The translations under genes and the position numbers were made by a program. A stretch of DNA of 64,000 nucleotides from assembly GCF_000337475.1 (NCBI RefSeq), contig NZ_AOIT01000016.1, positions 68,608-132,607 of the forward strand, read 5' to 3'. The notes under the pieces are model-generated. The model searched no databases and was not told the DNA's origin. It saw only the letters and a program-made list of their open reading frames with translations. Source of the stretch: Natrinema limicola JCM 13563 (GTDB lineage: Archaea; Halobacteriota; Halobacteria; Halobacteriales; Natrialbaceae). Of this stretch, positions 7,865 to 15,996 are shown piece by piece. Positions within the stretch are counted from its first letter, which is position 1. Each line of letters begins with the position of its first letter.

Positions 7865-8611
7865 ATGCAGTTCGTCATTATCGGGGCCGGACGGGTCGGG
7901 CTGCGGACGGCACGCGTCCTGCGAGACGAAGGCCACGAGATAACGCTGGTCGAACGCGACGAACAACGGATCAAACGCGCCCAGCACCAGGACTTTCCCG
8001 TCATCGAGGGCGACGGCTCCCGCGAACCCGTCCTTGAGGAAGCCGGCGTGATGGACGCCGACGCCGTCGGCGCACTGACCAGCGACCTCAACGTCAACTT
8101 CACCGCCTGCATGATCGGGAACCATTACGGCTGTCGAACCGTCATGCGGATCGACGAGGCCTATCGCGAGGGGATCTATCGCAAGTACGCCGATCAGGTC
8201 GACGAGATCATCTATCCCGAGCGACTTGGCGCGATCGGTGCCAAAAACGCCCTGCTCGGCGGGACGATCCGGGCGATCGCCGACATCGCCCCAAGCCTGC
8301 AGGTCGTCGAGCTCACGATCACCGAGGCGGCACCCGTCAACGGCTATACGCTCAGCGAACTGCAGTTGCCCGCCAACGCGACCGTCCTCGCGTTTGGCAA
8401 GAACAACAGCCCTCTCGAGATCCCGACCGAAGATAGCTCGCTCGAGGACGGCGACCGGCTCGTCGTCCTCGCTGACTTCGACGTCTTAAGCGAGGTTCGC
8501 CAGCTGCTGGTCGGCGAGACCCCGATGCAAGCGGCCGCAAACGCCGGCTCGGGCTCGAGTTCGGTCTCGACGGATCGTGATACGAACAGTGACACTGGAG
8601 GTGTGAACTAA
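7865..8611 (+). CDS. trkA: TrkA-type potassium channel/transporter regulatory subunit (RCK_N + RCK_C)
   Basis: 248 aa. It begins MQFVIIGAGRVG, an NAD-binding RCK_N domain with the glycine motif at 8-13, and continues into an RCK_C domain at about 140-220 (VVELTITEAAPVNGYTLSEL). A disordered Ser/Thr tail follows. It gates potassium transport in response to nucleotides; no Trk/Ktr membrane subunit lies next to it. The stop and the start of the following RAM gene share one base (TAATG), so they are co-translated. Potassium is the main compatible solute in these organisms. Confidence 0.88.
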   Translation: MQFVIIGAGRVGLRTARVLRDEGHEITLVERDEQRIKRAQHQDFPVIEGDGSREPVLEEAGVMDADAVGALTSDLNVNFTACMIGNHYGCRTVMRIDEAYREGIYRKYADQVDEIIYPERLGAIGAKNALLGGTIRAIADIAPSLQVVELTITEAAPVNGYTLSELQLPANATVLAFGKNNSPLEIPTEDSSLEDGDRLVVLADFDVLSEVRQLLVGETPMQAAANAGSGSSSVSTDRDTNSDTGGVN

Positions 8612-8841
8612 TGGTTACGGCATTCGTCATGATCAAGGCGAACACGGGCGAGGCGGATCGACTCAGAAATAGTATCGAATCGATCGAGGGCGTGCAATCG
8701 GCACACATCGTCGCCGGCGATGTCGACCTCATCGCGAAAGCGACGGTTGAGACGCCGGCCGAAGTCAAGGAAATCGCCGCGACCCACATCCAGGGTATCG
8801 AAGGGGTCGAGGATACGCAGACGTACATCGCGATGGACTAA
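8611..8841 (+). CDS. Standalone RAM (Lrp/AsnC ligand-binding) domain protein
   Basis: 76 aa. It parallels the gene at 7495 in length and ending (AHIVAGDVDLIAKA, then TQTYIAMD), again without a DNA-binding domain. Its ATG overlaps the trkA stop by one base, which ties its expression to trkA. An effector-sensing partner for the RCK protein is a reasonable inference; no function is shown by the sequence itself. Confidence 0.85.
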   Translation: MVTAFVMIKANTGEADRLRNSIESIEGVQSAHIVAGDVDLIAKATVETPAEVKEIAATHIQGIEGVEDTQTYIAMD

Positions 8842-8844
8842 GAC

Positions 8845-9215
8845 CCAGCTTTTACGCTGCGATCTGCCGCGCTGGTGGCGGTGCCACACAGCGCGGCGTC
8901 CCTCGGTAAAAGCTGGACCAAAAGCACCGGAAGACGCGTCGCGTCTTCCGAGCCCTCGTTCACTCTGTTCACGAGGACACTCCTCCTTGCCCGCCAGCCG
9001 CGCAAAGCGCGGCTTCTGGGTCAGTCGTCGGCCCGCTCGCTCCCCCTGTCTCACGGCCGTCGGCCGTTCGACTACTCGCGGCGCGTAGCGCCGCGCACGG
9101 GTTCGCTCGCGGTCAGTAACAGGGAGAGTACCTGCCCTTCCCCGGGTCGCGTGGCTCTCGCGTCTGCTCGAGCCACGCTCCCGGCCAAAGAGGTCTTATC
9201 TGGAAACGATCGTCG
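8845..9215 (+). repeat. Hairpin-dense non-coding mosaic
   Basis: About 370 bases with no credible gene. Several inverted repeats are packed together: CCAGCTTTTAC (8846-8856) against GTAAAAGCTGG near 8907-8917, the palindrome GGAAGACGCGTCGCGTCTTCC near 8931, GCCGCGC/GCGCGGC near 9000, ACGGCCGTCGGCCGT near 9053 and GCGGCGCGTAGCGCCGC near 9080. An open frame across it is low-complexity. It may be a stack of decayed mobile or palindromic elements, or a source of structured RNA. Confidence 0.5.
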
Positions 9216-9220
9216 ACCTA

Positions 9221-9751
9221 TTATAACGGCATGCCGCCGCTGCTCCCGTTGTCGTCTGCGGCCTGCTGACCCTGTTGCTGGGCGTTTTCGAGCAGCGTCG
9301 CCGTCGGCCCGCGGTAGTCGTAGCCGGGGATGATCCCCTGTGCGTAGGTGCCTTCGACGAACTCGATGAGTGCCTTGGCGTCTTCGACGCCTTCGGTGGC
9401 GTCCCAGGCGGTGTACTCGAGACAGACTCGAACCTCGTCGCCGTCGCGTTCGACGACTGGATCGTCGTGTGTGCTCGTGTGGGCGACGCCGAAGACGTCG
9501 TCGAGGCGGCGCTCGAGTGTTTCGAACCAGCCGTCTTCGACGACGTCGGCGACGTGCTCACCGGCGACGGCAGCGTCGAGCGTCGGGAGAAAGACGGTGA
9601 CGTGGAAGCGGCCATCGCGCTTGCCGTCGGCGTCGTCGGCCGTGACGGTCGTCTCGAAAACGGTCGTCGTGAGTGTGTAGCCGTCGTCGGTTCGGGCGAA
9701 CGCGTCGTGGGCCTCGAGTGCGCGGTCGACGGAGGCCGGAAGATCGGTCAT
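9221..9751 (-). CDS. Conserved haloarchaeal protein of the DUF5813 type
   Basis: 176 aa, acidic. It starts MTDLPASVDRALEAHDAF, carries a mixed alpha/beta body with VCLEYTAWDATEGVEDAKAL, and ends in a short Gln/Gly-rich tail. I associate this pattern with the haloarchaeal family DUF5813, from memory. No catalytic motif, membrane segment or signal peptide is visible. It stands alone between the hairpin-rich region and metY. Function unknown. Confidence 0.65.
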   Translation of the reverse strand: MTDLPASVDRALEAHDAFARTDDGYTLTTTVFETTVTADDADGKRDGRFHVTVFLPTLDAAVAGEHVADVVEDGWFETLERRLDDVFGVAHTSTHDDPVVERDGDEVRVCLEYTAWDATEGVEDAKALIEFVEGTYAQGIIPGYDYRGPTATLLENAQQQGQQAADDNGSSGGMPL

Positions 9752-9928
9752 CGGTCGTCCAGAGGGGCGTGGCGGAAAAGGATGTTTTGGGTCGCTGGCT
9801 CGCCGCGTCGGCGACGGCAGACCGCCCGGCGATCGGCCGCCGATTCCGGACCGTTTCAGCGAGAAACCTCGCGTTGTGCCCGAAACGAACCGACGGTACT
9901 ACCCGGAGCTTCAGCATCGCTCGACGGC

Positions 9929-10126
9929 ATGACCCTCGATCGGAAAACTGCGGAACGTCGTCGATTCGCTCGTCTTCTCGGAACCGACGGCGACCGCGGC
10001 TCCGGCTTGCCCGTCGGGACCGACACCAACAGCGGGGGGACCGACCGGGACGAACCCACGCGACAAGCGGACGACGACCGTGACGGCGACGGTGAGGCCG
10101 ACGGCGCATCGACCCGTGCCCGCTGA
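9929..10126 (+). CDS. Possible small acidic protein
   Basis: 65 aa: MTLDRKTAERRRFARLLG, then a disordered Asp/Gly/Thr-rich tail of haloarchaeal composition. The basic N-terminal helix and acidic tail look like a real small protein, but no family is recognised and no good TATA box is at the usual distance. The stop lies 3 bases before the metY stop codon on the other strand. It could be a chance frame. Confidence 0.35.
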   Translation: MTLDRKTAERRRFARLLGTDGDRGSGLPVGTDTNSGGTDRDEPTRQADDDRDGDGEADGASTRAR

Positions 10127-10129
10127 CGT

Positions 10130-11422
10130 CTACGCCTGTTCGATGGCCTGATCCAGATCCGCGATCACGTCGTCGACGTCCTCGATGCCGACCGAGAGGC
10201 GCACGAGGTCGTCGGTGACGCCGCCGGCCAACTTCTCCTCCTTGGTGAGTTGCTGGTGCGTCGTACTCGCGGGGTGGATGATCAGCGTCTTCGCGTCGCC
10301 GACGTTCGCCAGCAGGCTCGTCAGGTCGACCTCGTTACAGACCGTTTCGGCGGCGTCGTAGCCACCCTCGAGCCCGAAGGTGATCATACCGCCGTAACCG
10401 CCCTCGAGGTACTTCGCGGCGTTTTCGTGGGTCTCGTGGCTCTCGAGGCCGGGGTAGTTGACCCATGCCACGTCGGAGTGGTCTTCTAAGTACTCCGCGA
10501 CGGCCATCGCGTTCTCGCAGTGTTTTTCCATTCGCAGCGGCAGCGACTCGAGTTTCTGGAGCGTGACCCAGGCGTCGAACGGTGACTGCTGATTCCCCAG
10601 GTCTCGCAGGCCGCGGGTCCGAGCGGCGAACGCGAAGGCCGCGTCGCCGAACGTCTCGCGGAAGTTGACGCCGTGGTAAGCCGGGTTCGGCTCGGTGAGT
10701 TCGGGGTAGTCGCCGTCTTCCCAGGGGAACGAGCCGCCGTCGACGAGGATCCCACCAACGGTTGAGCCCGCGCCGTGGATCCACTTGGTCGTCGAGTTCC
10801 AGACGAGGTCCGCGCCGTGCTCGAGGGGCCGGCACAGATACGGCGTCGCAAACGTGTTGTCGACGAACAGCGGCACATTGTGGTCGTGGGCGATGTCTGC
10901 GATGCGCTCGATGTCGGGTGTGACGAGCGCGGGGTTGCCGATCGTCTCCAAGTGGACGAAGGCGGTGTCGTCGTCGATGGCCTCGGCGTAGGCCTCGTAA
11001 TCGAGGGTGTCGACGAACTTCGTTTCGACGCCGCGTTTCGAGACGGTGTGGGTGAGGTAGGTGTAGGTTCCGCCGTAGAGCGACGACGAGGAGACGATGT
11101 TGTCGCCGACGTCCGCGAGGATGAACGTCGCGAGGTCGAACGCGGCCATCCCGGAGGCGGTCGCGAGCGCGCCGACGCCGCCTTCCAGCGTCGCGATGCG
11201 TTCCTCGAGCATCGCGTTCGTCGGGTTCATGATCCGCGAGTAGATGTTGCCCAGTTCTTCTAAGCCGAACAGCGCGGCGGCGTGGTCGGTGTCCTCGAAC
11301 TCGTAGGAGGTGGTCTGGTACAGTGGCGGGGCGCGGGCACCCGTCGTTGGGTCCGGCTCCTGACCAGCGTGGATACTGTTCGTTGCGAAATGATGGCCAT
11401 CCAAATCGGAATCGTCGCTCAT
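10130..11422 (-). CDS. metY: O-acetylhomoserine aminocarboxypropyltransferase/cysteine synthase
   Basis: 430 aa PLP enzyme of the Cys/Met metabolism family. It has IYSRIMNPTNAMLEERIATL, the substrate region SSSLYGGTY, and the Schiff-base lysine K213 in NSTTKWIHGAGS. The length and an insertion after NFRETFGD match MetY (O-acetylhomoserine sulfhydrylase) better than the shorter MetB/MetC enzymes. It makes homocysteine from O-acetylhomoserine and sulfide. No homoserine acetyltransferase gene is adjacent in the window. Confidence 0.88.
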   Translation of the reverse strand: MSDDSDLDGHHFATNSIHAGQEPDPTTGARAPPLYQTTSYEFEDTDHAAALFGLEELGNIYSRIMNPTNAMLEERIATLEGGVGALATASGMAAFDLATFILADVGDNIVSSSSLYGGTYTYLTHTVSKRGVETKFVDTLDYEAYAEAIDDDTAFVHLETIGNPALVTPDIERIADIAHDHNVPLFVDNTFATPYLCRPLEHGADLVWNSTTKWIHGAGSTVGGILVDGGSFPWEDGDYPELTEPNPAYHGVNFRETFGDAAFAFAARTRGLRDLGNQQSPFDAWVTLQKLESLPLRMEKHCENAMAVAEYLEDHSDVAWVNYPGLESHETHENAAKYLEGGYGGMITFGLEGGYDAAETVCNEVDLTSLLANVGDAKTLIIHPASTTHQQLTKEEKLAGGVTDDLVRLSVGIEDVDDVIADLDQAIEQA

Positions 11423-11524
11423 ACCAGCGTCCTTGCAGCCACGTCACGTAAAACCCCTCGCGTTTCCCTTGACACCGGAATACGACCGAGATGCGGGCAG
11501 ATATTACCGAGTACCGCATGGCAC

Positions 11525-12538
11525 TCAGACCTCGAGTACGGTGACGATACGAAGGCTCTCGAGGAGCAGCCAGCAGACGAACGCGCCATAGAGCCCCAAC
11601 AGCAGCCACGCCTCGCGTGTCGAGAGGCGCATTTCGGTTCGGGAAATCGCGAAGAAGACGATCGTCGCAAGCACTAGAAAGGCCATCATCGGGACGATGT
11701 GGGCGAAATTGACCGTCAGCGAGCCCGCGACGAGGACGCCGACCGGGATGGCGACGAGCAGGTCGAAGGTGTTGCTCCCGAGGACGTTCGCCAGCGTCAC
11801 CGTCGGCCGGTCCGCCTGTGCGGCCGCGAGACTGACGAACGTATCGGGCAGGCTCGAGCCGGCGGCGACAACGGTCATCCCCCAGAGGAACGAGGGGGTC
11901 CCGAACACGTCGCCGAGGCCGACCGCCGACCGGACGAGGGCCTCGACGCCGACGACGATCGCCACCAGCCCGACGCCGAACTGGAGCCAGGTCGGAAGCA
12001 TGTCGACCGACGTGTCCGTCGTCGCTCCCTCATCTGCGGCATCGAGATACTGGGTGAAGATGTAGAGGCCGTACAGCGCGACGGGAAACAGCGCGAGCGG
12101 CCGCGAGACGTTTCCTTGGATGAGCCGGCCACTGCCGGCAACCGGGTTGTAGATGACTGCCAGCGAGAACGTCAACAGCAGCGACGCTACTGCGAGCATA
12201 TAGAACAGCGACTCCTTGTAGACCAGTTCGCGTGACGTATCGATGCCGCCGCCGACCACCACGGCGAGGCCGGGAATCGCCAGCAGATTGAATACTGCCG
12301 AGCCGACGATCGACCCCACGCCGAGTTCGAACTCACCGTGGAGCAGCGTCGCGAGCAACACGCTCACCAGTTCGGGCATGCTCGAGCCGACAGCGGCGAT
12401 GACGGCACCCTGGACGACAGCCGGCAATCCATACGCGGCTGCGAGGTCGTTGGCTGCCTCCTCGAGCCTGGCGCTGCCGTACCAGAGCACGCCCGTTCCA
12501 ACGGCAGCGAGGGCGAGCAGGACCGCGATTTCGATCAT
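11525..12538 (-). CDS. Sodium/calcium exchanger family membrane antiporter
   Basis: 337 aa with about ten hydrophobic segments. The two inverted alpha-repeats of the CaCA superfamily are clear: GSSMPELVSV at 51-60 with GSIVGSAVFNLL, and GSSLPDTFVSL at 227-237 with GSNTFDLLVAIP. An acidic cytoplasmic loop (AADEGATTDTSVD) separates the halves. The second repeat has Asp where the first has Glu. The start at 12538 puts the first membrane helix at the N-terminus; upstream in-frame sequence is not protein-like. The exchanged cation cannot be decided from sequence. Confidence 0.85.
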   Translation of the reverse strand: MIEIAVLLALAAVGTGVLWYGSARLEEAANDLAAAYGLPAVVQGAVIAAVGSSMPELVSVLLATLLHGEFELGVGSIVGSAVFNLLAIPGLAVVVGGGIDTSRELVYKESLFYMLAVASLLLTFSLAVIYNPVAGSGRLIQGNVSRPLALFPVALYGLYIFTQYLDAADEGATTDTSVDMLPTWLQFGVGLVAIVVGVEALVRSAVGLGDVFGTPSFLWGMTVVAAGSSLPDTFVSLAAAQADRPTVTLANVLGSNTFDLLVAIPVGVLVAGSLTVNFAHIVPMMAFLVLATIVFFAISRTEMRLSTREAWLLLGLYGAFVCWLLLESLRIVTVLEV

Positions 12539-12926
12539 GACCAGGTCGCTGGTCGGCGACCGACTGTCGATCCGTGCCGACACGTTCGGTTGCGCGCGCC
12601 TCGTCGGACGGGTGGCTTTCGTGTCTTCGGTTCCTCGGTGGCTTCCGATTCCATGTCTCGCCCTTATTGCGCAGACGTGTAAAGATAGCAGAACCTCGCG
12701 GCGATGGTGGTACGATCGCCACACTGCGGGGTGCTCGCGGCCGTCGAGCCAAGCGCTGTTTATATGCGGAGGCAAGCAATGGAGCACTCTATATCGCTCG
12801 TGAGCGCTTCGTGAGCGTTGGTACTGCTACTAGCAACGCTCATACGTACGGCACCCGGCACTTGGGTCACGACGGTACGTGCGACGGACCGCCGTCCGAA
12901 CCGCTGCCAAGCGACATCGACTACCC
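12539..12926. other. 388-base intergenic region with TATA box and hairpin
   Basis: No credible gene seen. A strong TATA-like box TTTATAT lies at 12759-12765 on the plus strand, 162 bases before the next ATG. Just downstream is an inverted repeat GAGCGTT/AACGCTC (12811-12817/12835-12841). The layout suggests either an unusually long structured leader for the gene at 12927 or a short independent RNA. Confidence 0.4.
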
Positions 12927-13355
12927 ATGTCCGAATCAACGCCACGGTCACCGCGAGACGACACAGAATCGGTCTACAACGACTACATACTGGACGTCCG
13001 AATCCTCGAGGTCATGCCGCCGGACGCCGAGACACCACAGTACCGGTTCGAGGCCCCCCAGCATACGCCGATGACGTTCGACGATCCGGAGACCGCGACG
13101 CTGTACGCCGACGTCTACTTCGACACGAACGGCTTTCAGGAGGCGGGAACCGGCGACCGGGGCGTTCCACCGGAGGTCATTCAGGCGGGCCGAGACACGC
13201 TTGCGGCGTACTTCCTCACGATGCCCGGTACGGACGTAAACTGGGTGGCGTCGTTTTACGGGAAGACGCCGCCGAAGATCGAACGGTACATCGCGTCCGT
13301 CCGCCAGCGCGCCCAGGAGATCCGCGCGAACGCGGCCGAACAGGGACTCGAGTAG
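12927..13355 (+). CDS. Conserved haloarchaeal protein of the DUF5820 type
   Basis: 142 aa, soluble. It includes DYILDVRILEVMPPDAETPQ and a C-terminal helix PPKIERYIASVRQRAQ. The pattern fits the haloarchaeal family I know as DUF5820 (recalled, not checked). No catalytic motif recognised. The ATG at 12927 begins the conserved-looking part; an upstream ATG at 12879 adds 16 basic residues. Function unknown. Confidence 0.65.
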   Translation: MSESTPRSPRDDTESVYNDYILDVRILEVMPPDAETPQYRFEAPQHTPMTFDDPETATLYADVYFDTNGFQEAGTGDRGVPPEVIQAGRDTLAAYFLTMPGTDVNWVASFYGKTPPKIERYIASVRQRAQEIRANAAEQGLE

Positions 13356-13589
13356 CTGATAGCGAATTCCCTCGCTGAGACGAACTCTTGTCAGTCAGTG
13401 CCGGCCGCAACCCACACTGCGGTCCAACCGGGACAGCGGGACAGCAGACCGTCTGAGTGGGGTGATCGAGACGCTCTTTTCGATCGAATCACATCGCGGT
13501 AGTCGAGACGGTGCTGGCGTCAGGTCGACGATGACTGGCTCGGAAGCCGAACGGAGAGCTACATAGGATTCCGTACGCTTCGTTTAGGA

Positions 13590-13630
13590 ATTGATGAATA
13601 AATATTAGAAATATAAAACTCCTATAATAC
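13590..13630 (+). promoter_or_regulatory. A/T-rich promoter of phoX
   Basis: A conspicuous A/T-rich stretch in a GC-rich genome, with TATAATAC at 13623-13630 centred 25 bases before the ATG at 13651. The extra A/T-rich sequence upstream (13590-13622) exceeds a simple TATA/BRE and may hold a regulator site, for example for phosphate limitation. The regulator is inferred. Confidence 0.5.
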
Positions 13631-13650
13631 GCTGACCCGTTACGGAACTG

Positions 13651-15810
13651 ATGGTTGATTTAACTCGACGCAACCTGATGGAAGCCTCAGTCGCCGCAGC
13701 GCTCGGTGCGAGCGTCACTGGCGTCGCGAGCGCCGACCCTGACGATCCCGATACGCCGCTGGCACCGCACGTCGACGGGGAATTAAAGCGGTTCTCCTCG
13801 ACCGCACTCGGCGCGGAAGTCACCGGCCCGTTCGTGTTCGATGAGGGGGCGCTGCTCTACAGCCTCCAGCACCCGAGCCGCGACAATCCTGCACCGTACG
13901 ACGAGGCTGGAATCGGCTACTTCAGCGGCTTCCAGTTCGAACTCGAGGGCAGTAACGACGACTTCGACGAGCTGTCGACGCCCCAGACGAACGCGGAACG
14001 ACAGACAGTCCGCGGCGCTGACGGCGAGTTCACGTTCCTCGCACAGGCCCACGAGACGATCAACGGGGGAACCGAAGAACTCGGCGTCGTCCAGACGCCC
14101 GACGGCGAGAATATTACGACCGACGCGTTTGCCGGCACGCAGTACGGGGACGCCGCGTACAACCCCGACTGTAATCAGTTCGTCCCCACGACCGACGACG
14201 GCACCGAGGGCTATCTCTTTACCAACTGGGAGAACAGCCCTGGTAACGTCTCCCGAATTCCGATCAGCCGAACCGACGACGGCGAGTGGGAGGCTGACCT
14301 CGAGAACGCCATCAACATCGCGAACACCGAGCCGATGCGCGACCTCGGCGGGACGCGCATCAACTGTTACGGTGATCTGAGCCCGTGGAATACGATGATT
14401 TCCTCCGAGGAGAACTACGCACACCCGCGGGTCTCGCTGGCCGCGACGGTCGGCGACATTTTGGAGGCAGGAACGGGCAAGGGACGCCGCGGCGCTCACG
14501 AGTTCTGGAACCGACCGAACCCCTCGGACATTCAAAGCGCCGTCGACGACTACTACGGCGATGAGGCCTGGGGCATCCAGGGCTACTGGGCGATGACCGG
14601 CGTGGAGTTCCTCGCGTACTACCTCGGCGCGGACCCCGTCGATCAAGATGCCGACGAAAACACGACCCAGCCGATCGGCGATGTCTACCCCAACCCCTAC
14701 CGCTACGGCTATCACGTCGACATCCGCGAGCCGGCAGCCGACACGCCACAGCCGGTCAAGTACTACGTGATGGGGCGAGCCGCCTGGGAGTCCCCCGACA
14801 TCCAGTCCGACCGGAAGACGGTTTATGGCTGTTCGGACGGCGACAGCAAGGGGATCTACAAGTTCGTCGCCGACGAGCCGATCGACAGCTACGACGACCC
14901 GATGGCCATCGCCGGCACCCTCTACGCTCCGAAGGTGACCAACGCGGAAGCCGCCCGCGAACTTCCGCCGGCGGAAGTCGACCTCGAGCTCGAGTGGCTC
15001 GAGCTGGGCCACGCCACGAACCGCGAGGTCGAGGCGTGGATCGCCGAGTACGACGATATTACTCAGACCGACTATCTCGAGACTCACGCCGAAACCGACT
15101 GGGAGAAAGACCTCGAGGCTGCGCTCGAGGAGGCCGATCGCGAGGTCGTCGACAACGGGAATCAGGACTACATCACCGACGAGGAAATCGCGCTGTGGGC
15201 CGAACAGTGGGCAGACGAGGGTCCCGACGGCGTCTCGCCGGATCTCCGTCGCGTACCGTTCCTCGAGACCCGTGCGGCCGCCAAAGAGATCGGCGCGTCC
15301 ATCGAGTTCAACAAGGCCGAAGGCGTCGACAGCGTCGACGGTGCCGAACCGGGCGATTACGTCTACTTCGCCATCTCCGAACTCAACGACGATATGTCCA
15401 ACGAGGAGGCCTACGAAGGCGTCGGCGATATTCAACTCGAGCGAGTCGACGGCGGTGTCGTCTACCGGGCGGCACTCGAGGCGGATTTCAACGTCTCGAC
15501 ACTCGAGCCGGTCATTGTCGGGCCGGACGCGAGCGATCCCGCGGCTGTCGCAGACGACGCGCTCATTAACGTCGACAACGTGCTGGTGATGGATGACGGC
15601 CGCGTGCTCTGCTGTGAAGACGCCGATCAGTTCGGTCGCTCCTACAGTAACGATTGTCTCTACGTGTACGAACCGGCGGAAAACGACTTCCCTGGGCGTC
15701 CGACCGAGCATCCGGGGCGTGGCCGCGGCGAAACCGGTGATACCGACGATGTCCCGGGTCGTCCCGCCGAGCACCCGGGCCGTGGTCGTGGACGAAACGG
15801 CGACGACTGA
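13651..15810 (+). CDS. phoX: PhoX-family (DUF839) alkaline phosphatase, Tat-exported
   Basis: 719 aa. A twin-arginine signal, LTRRNLMEASVAAALGA (R6, R7), is followed by a small-residue cleavage region near VASADP. The PhoX motif appears as YGDLSPWNTMISSEENY (residues 240-256). Later segments GDSKGIYKFV and VDNVLVMDDGRVLCCEDAD match the propeller fold. PhoX enzymes are calcium/iron-dependent phosphomonoesterases acting outside the membrane. The C-terminus holds two near-identical Pro/Gly/Arg repeats (see findings). Convergent with gpmI. Phosphate-starvation control is likely by family, not proven. Confidence 0.85.
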   Translation: MVDLTRRNLMEASVAAALGASVTGVASADPDDPDTPLAPHVDGELKRFSSTALGAEVTGPFVFDEGALLYSLQHPSRDNPAPYDEAGIGYFSGFQFELEGSNDDFDELSTPQTNAERQTVRGADGEFTFLAQAHETINGGTEELGVVQTPDGENITTDAFAGTQYGDAAYNPDCNQFVPTTDDGTEGYLFTNWENSPGNVSRIPISRTDDGEWEADLENAINIANTEPMRDLGGTRINCYGDLSPWNTMISSEENYAHPRVSLAATVGDILEAGTGKGRRGAHEFWNRPNPSDIQSAVDDYYGDEAWGIQGYWAMTGVEFLAYYLGADPVDQDADENTTQPIGDVYPNPYRYGYHVDIREPAADTPQPVKYYVMGRAAWESPDIQSDRKTVYGCSDGDSKGIYKFVADEPIDSYDDPMAIAGTLYAPKVTNAEAARELPPAEVDLELEWLELGHATNREVEAWIAEYDDITQTDYLETHAETDWEKDLEAALEEADREVVDNGNQDYITDEEIALWAEQWADEGPDGVSPDLRRVPFLETRAAAKEIGASIEFNKAEGVDSVDGAEPGDYVYFAISELNDDMSNEEAYEGVGDIQLERVDGGVVYRAALEADFNVSTLEPVIVGPDASDPAAVADDALINVDNVLVMDDGRVLCCEDADQFGRSYSNDCLYVYEPAENDFPGRPTEHPGRGRGETGDTDDVPGRPAEHPGRGRGRNGDD

Positions 15811-15996
15811 CGGAGCGCCGTCTGTCGGCTGAACACGGTTGCTGTCGATTCGACGATGGACCAACGGACGGTGACAAATGTGCCATCCGCCGTCCGTTTT
15901 GAGGAACGCAACTGCTGAATGTCGCCACGGACTGCCGGAAGCGCAAGCGTCTCTTCTGTCAGTTCGGCATCACACCGCGGTCGACCCACAACGCGT

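Noticed and set aside
8875-9333. 152-codon frame across the hairpin-rich island
   Set aside because: Low-complexity sequence built from the inverted repeats; no motif, and it runs into the 3' end of the gene on the other strand.
13783-15864. 693-codon antisense frame under phoX
   Set aside because: It mirrors the phoX codons, has no recognisable domain and phoX shows a Tat signal and PhoX motifs on the other strand.
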